Shown here: positions 52,295-61,887 of the stretch, piece by piece
Numbering within the stretch: position 1 is the stretch's first letter
Layout: each line of letters starts with the position of its first letter
Assembly: GCA_023257655.1 (NCBI GenBank)
Contig: JALRBQ010000014.1
Location: 1-64,000, forward strand
Reading direction: 5' to 3'
DNA: 64,000 nt
Origin: Pseudomonadales bacterium
Lineage (GTDB): Bacteria; Pseudomonadota; Gammaproteobacteria; Pseudomonadales; Pseudohongiellaceae
Program-made: the position numbers and the translations under genes
The notes under the pieces: model-generated
What the model was told of the DNA's origin: nothing
Database searches by the model: none
Seen by the model: only the letters and a program-made list of their open reading frames with translations

Positions 52295-53719
52295 ATGCAC
52301 GTTCATATCCTGGGTATTTGTGGCACCTTTATGGGTAGCCTGGCGGTGCTCGCCAAGCAATTGGGGCACCAGGTAAGCGGCAGCGATGCCAACGTCTATC
52401 CGCCCATGAGTACGCAGTTACAGGAGCAGGGCATTGCCCTGATGGAAGGCTTCAAGGCTGAGCATCTGCAGCCCCATCCGGACATTGTCATCATTGGTAA
52501 CGCGATGTCCCGCGGTAATCCTGCCGTAGAGTATGTGCTCGATGAGGGGCTTAGCTACACCTCGGGTCCGCAATGGCTTGCACAGTATGTGTTGCATCAG
52601 CGCTGGGTGCTGGGCGTCGCTGGCACCCACGGCAAGACGACGACCAGTGCGATGCTGGCGTGGATTCTGGAATATGCCGGCTTGCAGCCAGGCTACCTGA
52701 TCGGTGGAGTCAGCAAGAATTTTCCCAGTTCGGCGACACTCGGCGGCTCGCCGTTTTTTGTCGTGGAAGCCGATGAATATGACAGTGCGTTTTTCGACAA
52801 GCGCTCGAAATTTGTGCATTACGCACCGCGAACCGCGATCCTCAACAACCTCGAGTACGATCACGCCGACATCTTCGATAACCTGGAGGCCATCCAGACC
52901 CAGTTTCATCATCTCGTGCGCACCATTCCCTCGACGGGTCTGATCCTGGCTCCGAACGGAGAGACTGCACTCGAAACCGTGTTGGCGCGAGGTTGCTGGA
53001 CTCCCGTGCAACGGTTCAGCATCGGCAGGGAAGAGGCTGCATGCAGGCAGGAAGCGAAGGACTCGGTCGTGCTGTGGAATGCCACGCTGTCCAACCCGCA
53101 GGGCAGTGATTTTGAGCTTGTCAAATATGCGGCGGGCGAGGGCCAGTTTCGCGCCTCGGTCACCTGGCAGCTCACCGGCATGCACAATGTCAAGAATGCC
53201 CTGGCAGCGGTAGCTGCTGCCCACCACGTCGGTGTCGAAGTTGCTACAGCCGCTGCGGCCTTGCAGGAATTTCTGGGCGTGAAACGGCGCCTGGAATTGC
53301 GAGGCGAGGTGGATGGAATCCGGGTATACGACGATTTTGCCCATCATCCGACGGCGATCGAACTGACGCTGCAGGGAGTCGCAGCGCGCCTGCAAGCCGA
53401 AGGTTCAACCGGGCGGCTAATTGCGGTTATCGAGCCACGTTCCAATACCATGAATCTCGGCATTCACCAACACACCCTGACGACGGCGATTGCGCCAGCA
53501 TCGCTGGTCGTCTGGCAAAAGCCAGCCAAAACCGGACTCGACTTCGAGCGCTTGATCACCGAGAGCAAGGTGCCAGGTCACGTCTTTAACAGCGCAGCGG
53601 AAATTATCGCGTTTCTCAAAGATACGGCACATCACGGTGATACGATCGTGATCATGTCGAATGGCGGATTCGAAGGCATCCACGAGAAGCTGCTAAGTGC
53701 GCTGCGGCGTATTAACTGA
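52295..53719 (+). CDS. mpl: UDP-MurNAc:L-Ala-gamma-D-Glu-meso-DAP ligase
   Basis: Recycles murein tripeptide by joining it to UDP-MurNAc. The 474-residue Mur ligase opens MHVHILGICGTFMGSLA and has the ATP loop GTHGKTTTSAMLAWIL, VVEADEYDSAFFDKRSKFVHY, LNNLEYDHADIFD, GMHNVKNALAAVAAAHHVG and a C-terminal VYDDFAHHPTAIE. The DEYDSAFFD and YDDFAHHPT forms are characteristic of Mpl rather than MurC. GGAG lies 5-6 bases before the ATG; the upstream in-frame ATG is rejected. Confidence 0.95.
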   Translation: MHVHILGICGTFMGSLAVLAKQLGHQVSGSDANVYPPMSTQLQEQGIALMEGFKAEHLQPHPDIVIIGNAMSRGNPAVEYVLDEGLSYTSGPQWLAQYVLHQRWVLGVAGTHGKTTTSAMLAWILEYAGLQPGYLIGGVSKNFPSSATLGGSPFFVVEADEYDSAFFDKRSKFVHYAPRTAILNNLEYDHADIFDNLEAIQTQFHHLVRTIPSTGLILAPNGETALETVLARGCWTPVQRFSIGREEAACRQEAKDSVVLWNATLSNPQGSDFELVKYAAGEGQFRASVTWQLTGMHNVKNALAAVAAAHHVGVEVATAAAALQEFLGVKRRLELRGEVDGIRVYDDFAHHPTAIELTLQGVAARLQAEGSTGRLIAVIEPRSNTMNLGIHQHTLTTAIAPASLVVWQKPAKTGLDFERLITESKVPGHVFNSAAEIIAFLKDTAHHGDTIVIMSNGGFEGIHEKLLSALRRIN

Positions 53720-53752
53720 TGCGCTCGCCGGCACGTAAAGGATCAGCCAGAC

Positions 53753-54367
53753 ATGAATGAAGCCCGTGAGATCCCCTTGTTTCCACTGCGGGTGGTGCTG
53801 TTCCCCGGTGGCAAGCTGGATCTGCAGATTTTCGAGCAACGTTACATCGATCTGGTGCGAAGCTGCATGAAATCCGGATCCGGCTTCGGAATCTGTCTGC
53901 TAAAGCAGGGTGAAGAGACGGTCAGTCCGGGAACCCGGCAAACGATTCATCGCACCGGCACGTATGCCGAGATTGTGGACTGGAATCAGCTCGATAATGG
54001 CCTGCTGGGAATTACAGTGGAAGGCCGTGCGAAATTTCGTATTGAAGAGTGCTGGGAAGGCGAGGGAAATTTGCTGCGTGCCCGCGCGACGTTCAGTGCG
54101 CAGGACAGCGTCGGAGTGGAGTCGATTCCCGTTCAGGAACAGCACGCGGGTCTCATCGACTTGCTACAGAGCCTGGAGAATCATCCACTGGTTGCCGAGA
54201 AGCAGCTGTCGATCAATCATGACAATCTGTGGGATCTGGGGTGGCGCCTGAGTGAACTGATTCCGGTCGACACGGGCACGAAGCAGGCACTGCTTGAACT
54301 CGATGATCCCTGGGAACGCATCGAGAACCTTGAACAACTGGTTTCCTCGCTCGCCAATGGGAATTGA
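53753..54367 (+). CDS. LON peptidase N-terminal-domain protein
   Basis: A 204-residue stand-alone LON substrate-binding domain: IPLFPLRVVLFPGGKLDLQIFEQRY, GFGICLLKQGEE, GTYAEIVDWNQ, LLGITVEGRAKFRI. No ATPase or protease domain. Function of such proteins is unknown; protein-quality roles are suggested. It is 33 bases after mpl on the same strand. Confidence 0.88.
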   Translation: MNEAREIPLFPLRVVLFPGGKLDLQIFEQRYIDLVRSCMKSGSGFGICLLKQGEETVSPGTRQTIHRTGTYAEIVDWNQLDNGLLGITVEGRAKFRIEECWEGEGNLLRARATFSAQDSVGVESIPVQEQHAGLIDLLQSLENHPLVAEKQLSINHDNLWDLGWRLSELIPVDTGTKQALLELDDPWERIENLEQLVSSLANGN

Positions 54368-54454
54368 TGGGACTGTCAGCGCCACGTCGACGTTGGATTT
54401 TCAGCGCCGCTTCGCCATAATGGCAGGCCCATTGTGCCGACGGGAGACTGAAAC

Positions 54455-54655
54455 GTGCTGGATGATCTGATCCATGCCTCGAGCTGGACTGCCGAACAAT
54501 GGCTGGCTGCGATTATTCTGGTGTTTATCGTCGTCGCTGTACTTGTATTCCTGCACCGGACTTTCAAGCTGTTTCAGATGACGCGCAAGCAGCCCTACCG
54601 GCCCAATCTCCGTCCATTGCGCCGTCGCCGCTATCGAGCCGATGATGAAGAATAG
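54455..54655 (+). CDS. Small single-TM protein
   Basis: A 66-residue protein starting with GTG: one transmembrane segment (WLAAIILVFIVVAVLVFL) and a basic C-terminal tail (RPLRRRRYRADDEE). It overlaps the start of the serine protease gene by 14 bases, suggesting translational coupling. No family recognised. Confidence 0.6.
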   Translation: MLDDLIHASSWTAEQWLAAIILVFIVVAVLVFLHRTFKLFQMTRKQPYRPNLRPLRRRRYRADDEE

Positions 54656-55457
54656 CGCGCTGATCCTGTTGCTGCTCGCCAGTCTGAAGCTCGCCTCCAG
54701 CCAGGCGATCATCATTCGTCACGATACTGGCCCCAAGCGGTATGAAGTGCAATCCCGGGATTTCCCGGCCGTGTTTTATCTGGAACGGCAGGGCAATCGC
54801 AAGGTGTGCGCGGCAACCATCATTCATGAACAATGGGCGATCACCGCGGCGCATTGCACCGAAGAAACACTGTTAGGAAATACACTGGAGAACAAACGGC
54901 GTTATGCGGTGGAGGTGGCGGGAGAGCTGCGTGAGATCGATCTGATGATTCTGCATCCAGACTACGATCTCACTACGGCTGACGATGTCGATCTCGCGCT
55001 GCTGCGCTTCCGGGAGGCTTTCAAGCTGCCAACGCCCGTGCCCCTGCAGCTGGAGTCCGACGAACTGGGGCAGATCGTGAGTATCGTCGGCTGGGGCTTT
55101 TTCGGAATCGGCACGACGGGTCGGCAATATGATGATGGTGTCTTCAGGCGCGCCCGTAACCGGATTACCCAGGCCGACAAACGCCTGCAGATCGACTTTG
55201 AGGACCCCCGCGACCGACACCTGGAGAGCCTCGAACTGGAAGGCATGCCGGCACTGGGAGATAGCGGTGGGCCCGCCTTCATCGAGACAGCGACCGGATT
55301 ACGACTGGCAGGTATCGCCGTTGGGGAAATTGAAGGCGCCGATTTTTCGGAAGAAACCCAGGGCAAGTATGGGGCGAGGGCGGTTTATGAACGGCTCTCC
55401 AGCCATCTTGACTGGATAGAGGCGGTGATTGGCGACAAGTTGCCCTTCGGCAGCTAG
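54642..55457 (+). CDS. Secreted trypsin-like serine protease (S1)
   Basis: A 271-residue chymotrypsin-fold protease: signal (ALILLLLASLKLASSQ), catalytic His in AITAAHCTEE, Asp in DVDLALLRF and Ser in ALGDSGGPAF. Three motifs in order, so likely active. The residue at the S1 base six before the Ser is not a clear Asp, so specificity cannot be set. It overlaps a 66-residue membrane protein gene by 14 bases. Confidence 0.9.
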   Translation: MMKNSALILLLLASLKLASSQAIIIRHDTGPKRYEVQSRDFPAVFYLERQGNRKVCAATIIHEQWAITAAHCTEETLLGNTLENKRRYAVEVAGELREIDLMILHPDYDLTTADDVDLALLRFREAFKLPTPVPLQLESDELGQIVSIVGWGFFGIGTTGRQYDDGVFRRARNRITQADKRLQIDFEDPRDRHLESLELEGMPALGDSGGPAFIETATGLRLAGIAVGEIEGADFSEETQGKYGARAVYERLSSHLDWIEAVIGDKLPFGS

Positions 55458-55515
55458 ACGCACTCGCAGCTTGTAGTAACTTGTTCCTGAACTTCAACAA
55501 TTCAGAGAGACCACT

Positions 55516-56253
55516 ATGATCAAGAAGCTTCTCATCACAGTGGTATTGCTCGTTGTCGCTGGCGGCGGCGCGGTGTACTTCTATCTCGATGGCCTCGTCA
55601 AGTCTGGCATTGAGGTCGTTGGCACCGAAGTGCTCGGTTCCGAGGTGACCGTAGGCGCTGTCTCGATCTCTCCCCTGAATGGGTCCGGCTCGATTACCGA
55701 TCTGCGTATTCGAAATCCTGAAGGGTATCGCGCTGACTCTATTTTTGAACTGGGCTTCATCGACCTCAATGTCGATATCAACTCGCTGTTCTCTGACGTG
55801 GTTGTGGTGAACTCCATTACGATCGCGCAACCGGTCATCACGTATGAAACCCGCATTACCTCGGACAATATCCGTGCGTTGCTGGCGCAACTGCCCCGTG
55901 GCAATGGCGCCGAGTCGACCGCGGAGACCGACTCCGGCACATCGACACAGATCGTAATCCGCGAGCTGCAATTGCTGGATGCGCAGTTGACTCTGTCGGC
56001 CGGTGTGGCCTCGGCTCCGGTGCGTTTGCCCGATATCGTGCTGCATGACATCGGCACTGAGGCCGATGCGGCGACGATAGCCGAAGCAGTGCGTGTGGTG
56101 TTGTCTGCCGTCAGCTCCGCTGTGTTGCGAGCCGATCTGCCGAGTATGGATTTGTTGCAGGAGTCACTACAGAACGAAGTGGAACGCGCCGGTCAGGCTA
56201 TCGATGGCGCGCTGGATAGTCTCGGCAATCGCCTGCGGAGCCTCGGCAATTAG
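55516..56253 (+). CDS. AsmA-like / DUF748-type envelope protein
   Basis: A 245-residue protein: N-terminal membrane anchor (LLITVVLLVVAGGGAVYFYL) and a periplasmic part that begins like AsmA/DUF748 proteins (GTEVLGSEVTVGAVSISPLNGSG, followed by LRIRNPEGYRADS). Long relatives are involved in phospholipid transfer; this one is short. The C-terminal helix is amphipathic (LQESLQNEVERAGQAIDGAL). It overlaps the convergent ydcF-like gene by 4 bases. Confidence 0.75.
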   Translation: MIKKLLITVVLLVVAGGGAVYFYLDGLVKSGIEVVGTEVLGSEVTVGAVSISPLNGSGSITDLRIRNPEGYRADSIFELGFIDLNVDINSLFSDVVVVNSITIAQPVITYETRITSDNIRALLAQLPRGNGAESTAETDSGTSTQIVIRELQLLDAQLTLSAGVASAPVRLPDIVLHDIGTEADAATIAEAVRVVLSAVSSAVLRADLPSMDLLQESLQNEVERAGQAIDGALDSLGNRLRSLGN

Positions 56254-57083
56254 CTGGTGGTGGCTGGATTGCCGCAAAAATTGCGGTCGGATGGCAACAA
56301 CTGGGCACTGCGACCGCTGACGCGGTAGGCGATGAGCCCGATCCACTCGCGTACCGCCATGCGCAGAATCTCGAGGTTATTGGAAAACTGGAATTGCACC
56401 CGCAGCAGATTGCCCTTGCGGGAATAATGATCGACCGGATAGGGATAGACGGTCCAGTCCTGGCCACAGAAAATACCGACCGCACGTGGCATATGAAATG
56501 CGGAAGTCACCAGCACCCAGTTGGAACCCGGAGCGGGGGCAACGAGGGCCTTGCTGTTGACGGCATTCTCGAATGTGTTACGGGACTCGCTTTCGAAGAC
56601 TATCGCGCGATTGCCCAGACCCAATTGTTCCAGCAGCACGCGCATCGAGTCTGCTTCCTTGAATTCCTGCTCCAGGACCGTGCCGCTGCCGCCGGTGAAC
56701 ACGAGTTGCGCGGTTGGGTAGAGATAGGCGAGGTGCAGGAATCCAGTAACCCGATCCGCCGCATTGCCAAGTTCGGCCTGATTCCAGGCACTGGATTTCA
56801 CCGCATCGAGGGCGCCACCCAGAACGATGACACCGTCGGCCTGGGCTGGCAGGGCGGCATTGGCCGCGAACCGGTTCTCCAGAGGCGCGATGAGCCACTC
56901 CCCCACGGGCAGAAAGCCGATTAACACGAGCAAGAGCGTGCACAGAGACAGCAGACGCCGGGCGAGGCGCTGCCAGCCGACCAGCAACGCTAGCCAGGCC
57001 GACAGCCCGAGCAGCACGATCAGGCTGTCCGGGGAGATCAGCGCCCAGATCAGCTTGGAGGCGAGGAAAAACAGGGTGTCCAT
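56250..57083 (-). CDS. YdcF/ElyC-like DUF218 membrane protein
   Basis: A 277-residue protein: two or three N-terminal transmembrane segments, then a DUF218 domain with DGVIVLGGALDAV, LVFTGGSGTV, FESESRNTFENAVNSKAL and VLVTSAFHMPRAVGIF. The E-x-S-R-N-T-x-E-N motif is the family signature. ElyC-type members act in envelope biogenesis. The start MDTLFFLASK is chosen; an ATG eight codons earlier is possible. Confidence 0.87.
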   Translation of the reverse strand: MDTLFFLASKLIWALISPDSLIVLLGLSAWLALLVGWQRLARRLLSLCTLLLVLIGFLPVGEWLIAPLENRFAANAALPAQADGVIVLGGALDAVKSSAWNQAELGNAADRVTGFLHLAYLYPTAQLVFTGGSGTVLEQEFKEADSMRVLLEQLGLGNRAIVFESESRNTFENAVNSKALVAPAPGSNWVLVTSAFHMPRAVGIFCGQDWTVYPYPVDHYSRKGNLLRVQFQFSNNLEILRMAVREWIGLIAYRVSGRSAQLLPSDRNFCGNPATTS

Positions 57084-57274
57084 GTCAGGGGCCTGAGCCG
57101 GCATCAATGCGATAAGATATTGAATGCTAACTTAATTTCCCACTGATGACACGGGCAATATTTCCCGCTGCGGAGCTTAGAATGTCGCGGTGAATTTGCT
57201 ACTATCCCCCAACGCCGTGCCTGCACAGGCCTGAAATTTCCACAACTTCAAGTAATTAACCAGGAGTAGAACGC

Positions 57275-57754
57275 ATGACAATCCAAGTAGGGGACAAGGT
57301 TCCTGCAGCAACATTCAAGGTGATGACCAGCGAAGGGCCCAAGGATATGACTTCTGATGCCGTATTTGCCGGCAAGAAGGTCGCTTTCTTCGCCGTTCCG
57401 GGCGCTTTCACACCCGGTTGCTCCATGACCCACCTTCCCGGCTTTGTGGTCCAGGCCGATGCGATCAAGGCCAAGGGTGTCGATACTATCGCCTGCATGG
57501 CGGTGAATGACGCCTTCGTGATGGGTGCCTGGGGTCAACAGCAGAATGCAGAGGAAATCCTCATGCTCGCTGACGGCAATGGCGAGTTCACCGCGGCTCT
57601 GGGGCTGGAGCTGGATGCCAGTGGCTTCGGTATGGGGAAACGCGCGAAGCGTTTCGGCATGATCGTGGAAAATGGCAAGGTGACTTACCTTGGCATCGAA
57701 GCGCCCGGCGAGATCAAGGTGAGTTCCGCCGACGCAATCCTCGCACAATTGTAA
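57275..57754 (+). CDS. Peroxiredoxin, Prx5 (AhpC/TSA-related) type
   Basis: A 159-residue peroxidase. The peroxidatic Cys sits in VPGAFTPGCSMTHLPGFV, the Prx5 signature. IACMAVNDAFVMGAWGQQ and GLGLELDASGFGMGKRAKRFGMIV-like sequence also match. A resolving Cys is not obvious in the usual position; one Cys lies in TIACMAV. GGAG 9 bases before the ATG. Followed by a dienelactone hydrolase gene. Confidence 0.92.
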   Translation: MTIQVGDKVPAATFKVMTSEGPKDMTSDAVFAGKKVAFFAVPGAFTPGCSMTHLPGFVVQADAIKAKGVDTIACMAVNDAFVMGAWGQQQNAEEILMLADGNGEFTAALGLELDASGFGMGKRAKRFGMIVENGKVTYLGIEAPGEIKVSSADAILAQL

Positions 57755-57894
57755 TTCGGTCGACACTCGCCCACTGGTACGGCTTCCCGGAATTTTTCGC
57801 TTTCAATACCCGGGAAGCGCGCCAATGCACCTGCCGACTGACGGTGGGTGCTTGTGGGCAACAAGGCTCGGCCACGGCTAACTGGTGAGAATAG

Positions 57895-58614
57895 GTGAAC
57901 ACCATGATTACGAACAACGTAGAATATAACGACGGTGATGTTTTGTTGGAGGGTTTCGTCGCGTATGAGGAAACCGATGTCCAGAAACCACTCGTGCTGG
58001 TGGCTCACGATTGGAGTGGTCGTCGCCAGTTTGCCTGTGATGCCGCGACCAGGATCGCGGAACTCGGCTACGTTGGATTCGCACTCGACATGTATGGCAA
58101 GGGCATATTCGGTTCCGACAATGATGTCGCTGGCAATTCCGCCCTGATGAATCCTCTGGCGAGCAATCGCGCCTTATTGCGTCAGCGCATTCGCGCCGCC
58201 CTCGTGGCCGGACGCAATATCCCTCAGGTCGATGCAACGCGCGTTGCGGCCATGGGTTTCTGTTTCGGTGGTATGTGCGTGCTCGAACTGGCCCGTTCCG
58301 GTGCCGATGTGCGCGGTGTCGTCAGCATTCATGGCATCTTTGCGCCGGGTGATGAGCCCAACGCATCGATTGTGTCCAAGGTCCTGTGCCTGCATGGACA
58401 CGATGATCCGATGGTGCCGCCGGAGCAGGTGCTGGCCTTCGAGACTGAGATGTCGGAGGCGGGTGTCGATTGGCAGATGCATGTTTATGGGGGCACCACA
58501 CACGCGTTCACGAACCCGGCCGCCAATAATCCGGACTTCGGCACAGTCTTCAATGCCACGGCCGAGCGTCGGGCCTATCAGTCGCTGACGAGCTTCCTGG
58601 CAGAAATTTTCTAG
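57895..58614 (+). CDS. Dienelactone hydrolase family protein
   Basis: A 239-residue alpha/beta hydrolase. The nucleophile is Cys in AMGFCFGGMCVLEL, with Asp in LHGHDDPMVPPEQ and His in GGTTHAFTNP. VLVAHDWSGRRQFA and ALDMYGKG are further DLH features. Classical members open dienelactones in chlorocatechol degradation, but many homologues have other substrates. It starts with GTG or an ATG 3 codons later. A purine-rich repeat separates it from the DASS transporter. Confidence 0.88.
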   Translation: MNTMITNNVEYNDGDVLLEGFVAYEETDVQKPLVLVAHDWSGRRQFACDAATRIAELGYVGFALDMYGKGIFGSDNDVAGNSALMNPLASNRALLRQRIRAALVAGRNIPQVDATRVAAMGFCFGGMCVLELARSGADVRGVVSIHGIFAPGDEPNASIVSKVLCLHGHDDPMVPPEQVLAFETEMSEAGVDWQMHVYGGTTHAFTNPAANNPDFGTVFNATAERRAYQSLTSFLAEIF

Positions 58615-58630
58615 CCACCTGCTGCCAATG

Positions 58631-58687
58631 ACAAGAATAAGAACAATAAGAACAATAAGAACAAGAAGATTAAGAATAAGGAAGCAG
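58631..58687 (+). repeat. Purine-rich 9-bp tandem repeat leader
   Basis: Three perfect AATAAGAAC copies (58636-58662) flanked by imperfect A/G-rich copies. The tract runs into the AAGGAAG ribosome site (58678-58684) of the DASS transporter gene, 4 bases before its ATG. Confidence 0.8.
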
Positions 58688-58688
58688 A

Positions 58689-60392
58689 ATGAGCAGTAAC
58701 AGCGTGATTGGCCAGCCCATAATCACTCCTTTGCGGTCGCGAATCGGACTCTGGCTGGGACCGGTTGTCTTCGTCGCGATGGTGTTATTCGTCGATCTCG
58801 ATCCTGCACATCCTCTCGTTACTCGCATGGCAGCCGTGATCATGCTGATGGCCATCTGGTGGATTACCGAGGCGATTCCACTCTCGGCGACGGCGCTGTT
58901 GCCCATCGTACTGTTTCCCTTGCTCGGCATCATGCGAGGCCGCGAGGTATCGGCGGTCAGTCGTATCGATTTCGATACCACCTCGTTCCGTGGCGGCCTG
59001 CAGCCTTCAGATCTCGACATCATCTATCCCAATGTCGCTGCGCAATACATGGACTGGATCATTCTGCTGTTCATGGGCGGCTTCATCATCGCCGTCGCCG
59101 TAGAAAAATGGAACCTGCACAAACGCATCGCGCTGCACATTCTGCGTCTCATTGGCGGGCAGCCACATAGGCTCGTGCTGGGCTTCATGATTGCCACCGG
59201 TTTTCTCTCGATGTGGTTATCGAATACCGCGACAGCAATGATGATGATGCCGATGGGCATGTCTCTGATTCTGCTGTACGAAGATCTTAACAGGCAGATC
59301 GTTGCGGAGGGTGGCACTGTCGATGCGCGCGCGGACAACTTTGCCCTCAACCTGTTGCTGGGCATCGCCTATGCGGCATCAATTGGAGGCTTCGCGACAC
59401 TCATTGGTACGCCCCCGAATGGCGTACTTGTCACTCAGTTACCCCAGTTGTTTCCAGACGCGCCGGAAATCACCTTCGCAGCGTGGATGGTATTTGCGCT
59501 GCCCATGAGCCTGACCTATCTGTTGCTGGCCTGGGTGTTACTGACGCGCTTCGTGTTCCCTCTGCCAGCTACGACGCCGTTCAGTGGCCGTGATTTCATC
59601 AATAACGAAATCAGGAAGCTGGGTGTCATGTCCGTCGAGGAGAAACGTGTCGCGGGCGTGTTTGTCGCGGTCGCGGTATTGTGGATGACGCGCAAGGAAC
59701 GCCTGTTCAGCGACGATCTTGATATCTTCGGCTGGAGTCATTATCTCGACGCGTTCCTTGTCGGTATCGGCACCAATCCCGTCGGCGCCCTGCTCGATGA
59801 CGGCACGGTGTCGATCGCCATGGCGCTGCTGTTATTCATTATTCCTGCCAGCAAGCAGACCGGGGGTCGACTGCTGGACTGGGACGACGCCCGCAAGGTG
59901 CCCTGGGGTATTCTGCTGCTGTTCGGCGGTGGCCTCGCCATCGCAAAGGGCTTCACAACCTCGGGACTGTCAGATTACATCGCGATGCAATTGCAGGCCG
60001 TGCTGGGTGACGCCAATCCGCTGGTCATCGTCATCAGCACCGTGACTTTTATCACGAGCCTGACTGAAGTCTCTTCAAACACGGCGACAATCTCACTGTC
60101 ACTGCCAATCATGGCCAGTCTGTCCCAGGCCATGGAGGCGCATCCGCTGCTGCTATTGATCCCGACCACGCTCGCGGCTTCCTGCTCGTTCATGCTGCCG
60201 GTTTCGACGCCACCGAATGCCATCGTTTACGGCTCTGGCCGTATTCCTATCATGAAGATGGTCATCGCGGGGATCTGGCTCGATGTGCTCTCGGTGATCT
60301 TGTTGACCGGGTTCGTCTACACGCTGGGCCACCTGACTTTCGATGTGCTGGGCCCGTTTCCGGACTGGGCGCGACCACTCGGTGGTGGTTAA
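58689..60392 (+). CDS. DASS/SLC13-family sodium:anion symporter
   Basis: A 567-residue membrane transporter with about 12 segments. The two conserved Ser-Asn-Thr motifs are present: SMWLSNTATAMMMMPMG and EVSSNTATISLSLPIM. WITEAIPLSATALLPIVLFPLLG and SCSFMLPVSTPPNAIVYGSG are further family features. Likely substrates are C4-dicarboxylates, citrate or sulfate, with Na+. An AAGGAAG site within the purine-rich repeat precedes the ATG. Confidence 0.92.
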   Translation: MSSNSVIGQPIITPLRSRIGLWLGPVVFVAMVLFVDLDPAHPLVTRMAAVIMLMAIWWITEAIPLSATALLPIVLFPLLGIMRGREVSAVSRIDFDTTSFRGGLQPSDLDIIYPNVAAQYMDWIILLFMGGFIIAVAVEKWNLHKRIALHILRLIGGQPHRLVLGFMIATGFLSMWLSNTATAMMMMPMGMSLILLYEDLNRQIVAEGGTVDARADNFALNLLLGIAYAASIGGFATLIGTPPNGVLVTQLPQLFPDAPEITFAAWMVFALPMSLTYLLLAWVLLTRFVFPLPATTPFSGRDFINNEIRKLGVMSVEEKRVAGVFVAVAVLWMTRKERLFSDDLDIFGWSHYLDAFLVGIGTNPVGALLDDGTVSIAMALLLFIIPASKQTGGRLLDWDDARKVPWGILLLFGGGLAIAKGFTTSGLSDYIAMQLQAVLGDANPLVIVISTVTFITSLTEVSSNTATISLSLPIMASLSQAMEAHPLLLLIPTTLAASCSFMLPVSTPPNAIVYGSGRIPIMKMVIAGIWLDVLSVILLTGFVYTLGHLTFDVLGPFPDWARPLGGG

Positions 60393-60558
60393 CTGATTGA
60401 TTGTGATCGCTTTTGTTAAACAGATACGGCAGAAAATGTGATTCTGCACCGAAACTTGTTATGTTATGGTGCTGCCCGAAAAGGCAGCGAATGCCCGCGT
60501 CGGCAAGCGGTTTCAGGGTGCAGTGCACTCTGAGCACTAACAACACGAAATTGTGCCT

Positions 60559-61206
60559 ATGAATGGCCAGCAAAATTCCGGTCCCGTCCCCATCACCGTC
60601 TGTCCGGCAGGCGATGACCATTGTCCTCATCATGCCGAAGTGCAGCGCCTGCGCGATGAGATCAAACACCTTGCCGCGATGGTGCGTACGGACGAGCTGA
60701 CGGGGCTGTTCAATTTTCGTTATTTTACGCAGGCCCTGAGCCTGGAGATGGAGCGTACGCGCCGCTCTGGCCAGCCGACCTGTCTCATCATGCTCGACCT
60801 CGACCACTTCAAGGACATCAACGATATCCACGGTCACGAAGTTGGTAACAACGTGTTGCGGCATATCTCCAGCCTGATCCAGAAGACAGTGCGACGACTC
60901 GATATTCCCTGTCGATACGGTGGCGAGGAATTCACGATTATTCTACCGGACACCAGCCTGAAGCAGGGCGTCCGCTTCGCCAATCGTTTGCGTCTGATCA
61001 TTGAAAATGCGCCCTTGGATGTCGGCACAGCCAGACTCGGCATCGAGGCCAGCTTTGGCGTCGATGTGTATAACCGCGGTGATCAGGCGAGTGAGAAGGA
61101 ATTTGTCGAGAAGGTGGACTCTTACCTCTATCAGGCAAAGCAGGAAGGCCGCAACCGCGTGTGTCACAAGGACGAACCCGACGACCTCGAAGCGAGTCAG
61201 AACTAG
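60559..61206 (+). CDS. Diguanylate cyclase (GGDEF) with inhibitory site
   Basis: A 215-residue protein. A short N-terminal region with a Cys/His pattern (CPAGDDHCPHH) and a coiled helix leads to a GGDEF domain (about 43-205) that has DELTGLFNFRYF, DLDHFKDIND and the intact active loop RYGGEEF (GGEEF at 121-125). R112-x2-D115 lies exactly five residues before it, the product-inhibition I-site. An active c-di-GMP synthase is expected. Its end overlaps the convergent Nudix gene by 4 bases. Confidence 0.92.
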   Translation: MNGQQNSGPVPITVCPAGDDHCPHHAEVQRLRDEIKHLAAMVRTDELTGLFNFRYFTQALSLEMERTRRSGQPTCLIMLDLDHFKDINDIHGHEVGNNVLRHISSLIQKTVRRLDIPCRYGGEEFTIILPDTSLKQGVRFANRLRLIIENAPLDVGTARLGIEASFGVDVYNRGDQASEKEFVEKVDSYLYQAKQEGRNRVCHKDEPDDLEASQN

Positions 61207-61862
61207 TCTGGCATTGTCGCGTGTCGAGTCACTGCTTCGGCGAGATGGTGCAGGATATTCGCCGTTGCCCCCCAGATCCGGTAATCCTCAAACAGCAATT
61301 CCAGAATTTGGCGAGGCTGCTCGTTGAACAGAATCTCACTGCGTCGATAGGCTTCCGGATTCAGCACCAGCTCCAGCGGTGCTTGAAAGATGTCGGCAAC
61401 TTCGACAGGGCAGGGTGTGAATTGCAGGCCCGGTTCGATCAACCCAATGACCGGCGTCACGCGAAAACCCGATGGCAGGGCCATCTCGCCGAGTTGGCCG
61501 ATGATCTCCACTGCATCCCGACGCAAGCCGATCTCCTCTTCACTCTCACGCAGTGCCGTTGACACCGCATCGGCATCCCGTGCCTCCCAAGTCCCGCCAG
61601 GCAGGCTGATCTGGCCGGCATGACTCTTCAGATTGGCCGAACGCACCGTGAGTACCACATGACTCTCCTGGGTCGCGCTGTTGCGGGTGACGGGAATCAG
61701 CACCGCCGCCTTGCGCAGGCTGTCGAGTTGGGCCATGGCCATGCGATTGACGTGAGGGTTGGGATGTTGAATGAAGCCGGGATGGCGCTGCTGTTGACTG
61801 GCCAGATAGTCGAGCAGGATGTCATAGCGCGTGCTGATGGGGCCAGTCTGTGACGTCGTCAT
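61203..61862 (-). CDS. Nudix CoA pyrophosphatase
   Basis: A 219-residue Nudix hydrolase. SLPGGTWEARDADAVSTALR followed by ESEEEIGL is the Nudix box (G-x5-E-x7-RE-x-x-EE-x-G). LTVRSANLKSHAGQISLPGG upstream is the UPF0035 CoA-binding signature of the NudL/CoA pyrophosphatase group. It cleaves CoA and acyl-CoA to 4'-phosphopantetheine and 3',5'-ADP. Convergent with the diguanylate cyclase gene. Confidence 0.92.
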   Translation of the reverse strand: MTTSQTGPISTRYDILLDYLASQQQRHPGFIQHPNPHVNRMAMAQLDSLRKAAVLIPVTRNSATQESHVVLTVRSANLKSHAGQISLPGGTWEARDADAVSTALRESEEEIGLRRDAVEIIGQLGEMALPSGFRVTPVIGLIEPGLQFTPCPVEVADIFQAPLELVLNPEAYRRSEILFNEQPRQILELLFEDYRIWGATANILHHLAEAVTRHATMPD

Positions 61863-61887
61863 TCCGGGTGCTCATCGCGTGAAAGGC

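Noticed and set aside
52418..53395. 325-residue minus-strand frame inside mpl
   Set aside because: The plus strand carries all Mur ligase motifs; the minus frame has no family similarity that I can see.
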